Assembly: GCA_016710525.1 (NCBI GenBank)
Contig: JADJVQ010000007.1
Location: 1 to 64,000 of the forward strand
Source of the DNA: Burkholderiaceae bacterium
GTDB lineage: Bacteria; Pseudomonadota; Gammaproteobacteria; Burkholderiales; Burkholderiaceae_E
DNA: 64,000 nucleotides
Direction: 5' to 3'
Position 1 is the first letter of the stretch. The number at the start of each line of letters is the position of its first letter. Under the pieces are notes generated by a model. It did not search any database. It had not been told where the DNA came from and saw only the letters and a list, made by a program, of their open reading frames with translations. Made by a program: the position numbers and the translations under genes. Below, piece by piece: positions 63,506 through 64,000 of the stretch.

Positions 63506-63511
63506 ATTATA
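63506..63511 (-). promoter_or_regulatory. -10 box of purL
   Basis: Perfect TATAAT on the minus strand, about 50 nt before the purL ATG. The leader between contains the ACGCC-N4-GGCGT hairpin (63482-63495). No clear -35 or PurR-like palindrome was seen. Confidence 0.45.
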
Positions 63512-63598
63512 AGTTGTGCCGGCCATGACCCGAATTCGAGGCGAAAGCGGCCTCAGATCCACCGACGCGATCGGCTTGCGCTGGGCGATCCTTGACTG

Positions 63599-64000
63599 AT
63601 GCGCGCGCAATCGACCCCGTCCGAGCTCCCCCCGCCTGTCGGCCTTCCCGCTCCGACGGCGGAGGCGGCGCCCGCCCCTTCAGACGCGGACGAGATCCAT
63701 CCGCTGGACCGCCTGCTCGCCCAGATGCAGGGCGGCAGCGATTTTCCGGCCCTCTCCCAGGCGATCCAGGAGGTCAGCTGCCTGACCGCCTCCGACCGCG
63801 AAAACATCGGCCGGCTGTCCGGCGCGGTGATGCAGGACTTCGCGTTGTCGCAACGGCTGCTGCGGCTGGCCAATTCGTCGGCCTATCGGCCGGCGGGCCA
63901 GGAACCCGTGAGCACCGTGTCGCGCGCTCTGATGGTGCTGGGCCTGGATACCGTCCGCACGATCGCGGTCTCGCTGCTGCTGTTCGAGAACCTGCGCAGC
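63599..64000 (+). CDS. HDOD domain protein, 5' part
   Basis: The frame opens at ATG 63599 (134 codons visible) and runs past the window end. After a Pro/Ala-rich N-terminus (about 1-35) the HDOD signature appears: FPALSQAIQEVSCLTA, GAVMQDFALSQRLLRLANSSAY, STVSRALMVLGLDTVRTIA. HDOD proteins are non-catalytic relatives of HD domains used in signalling, often linked to c-di-GMP or stress output. It is divergent from purL. Confidence 0.85.
   Translation, partial: MRAQSTPSELPPPVGLPAPTAEAAPAPSDADEIHPLDRLLAQMQGGSDFPALSQAIQEVSCLTASDRENIGRLSGAVMQDFALSQRLLRLANSSAYRPAGQEPVSTVSRALMVLGLDTVRTIAVSLLLFENLRS

Noticed and set aside
1..64000. tRNA, rRNA, CRISPR arrays, prophage or complete insertion sequences
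   Set aside because: No cloverleaf-type segment, no spaced repeats and no integrase or transposase frame was seen by reading.

Overview
This 64 kb window is GC-rich chromosomal DNA from what looks like a betaproteobacterium of the order Burkholderiales. The evidence is the run mltG-tmk-holB-PilZ-tatD with ygfZ divergent to it, a Burkholderiales-type porin ending in Phe, a DUF4936 protein, a fused MnmC, a KfrA_N-type DNA-binding protein, and several acyl-CoA/IclR catabolic loci. I did not try to name the genus. No tRNA, rRNA, CRISPR array, prophage or intact insertion sequence was seen. Coding density is very high and no gene-free stretch exceeds about 300 bp.

Layout. 1-10.98 kb is a plus-strand fatty-acid cluster: the end of an acyl-CoA ligase with a good intrinsic terminator, then a FadB-like bifunctional enzyme, thiolase, SDR, PaaI thioesterase, MDR oxidoreductase, fatty acid desaturase, second SDR, HSL-type esterase and a GNAT-lipase fusion. 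11.0-13.2 kb (minus) holds NRDE, DUF4936 and YgfZ. 13.3-18.0 kb (plus) is a housekeeping run: mltG, tmk, holB, PilZ, tatD and an ankyrin protein. 18.1-20.2 kb is a two-gene FAD monooxygenase/VOC operon with an upstream palindrome and a possible leader peptide. 20.2-28.2 kb (minus) has a small helical protein, a winged-helix regulator under an elaborate AT-rich operator, and a complete tripartite RND efflux operon with its TetR regulator. 28.3-37.2 kb is catabolic: formamidase/acetamidase, Tat-exported dienelactone hydrolase, a fused double acyl-CoA dehydrogenase, a crotonase, CinA, IclR and an Old Yellow Enzyme. 37.2-41.6 kb is a MoxR-DUF58-VWA operon downstream of a broken HtrA-like protease. 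41.7-43.0 kb is an ion transporter. 43.2-49.2 kb (plus) contains a crotonase, a DMT transporter with a His-rich tail, a P450, a His-rich secreted protein and a TonB-dependent receptor. 49.4-53.4 kb carries IclR, MarR and KfrA-like regulators and a PAS histidine kinase. 53.5-64 kb contains MnmC, a YkgJ cysteine-cluster protein, PurT, a porin, a Gfo/Idh oxidoreductase, PurL and the start of an HDOD protein.

How it works together. The first 11 kb and the scattered crotonases, acyl-CoA dehydrogenase, desaturase and thioesterase indicate a lifestyle rich in acyl-CoA metabolism, with palindromes typical of TetR operators at the promoter of the main cluster. The efflux operon has its own TetR gene and clear operator palindromes. 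PurT and PurL (both purine synthesis) flank a porin and an oxidoreductase.

Quality note. Three minus-strand genes show reading-frame problems: the RND adaptor (GC dinucleotide run), the HtrA-like protease (A5 run) and the TetR/outer-membrane-factor junction. They may be genuine mutations or consensus errors in homopolymer and GC-rich runs.

Most novel-looking items: the histidine-rich transporter/P450/secreted protein/receptor cassette (44.1-49.2 kb), the HTH regulator with a degenerate nucleotidyltransferase-like tail and its multi-palindrome operator (20.6-21.4 kb), the GNAT-lipase fusion, the possible leader peptide before the monooxygenase, and an MnmC whose methyltransferase half appears decayed.
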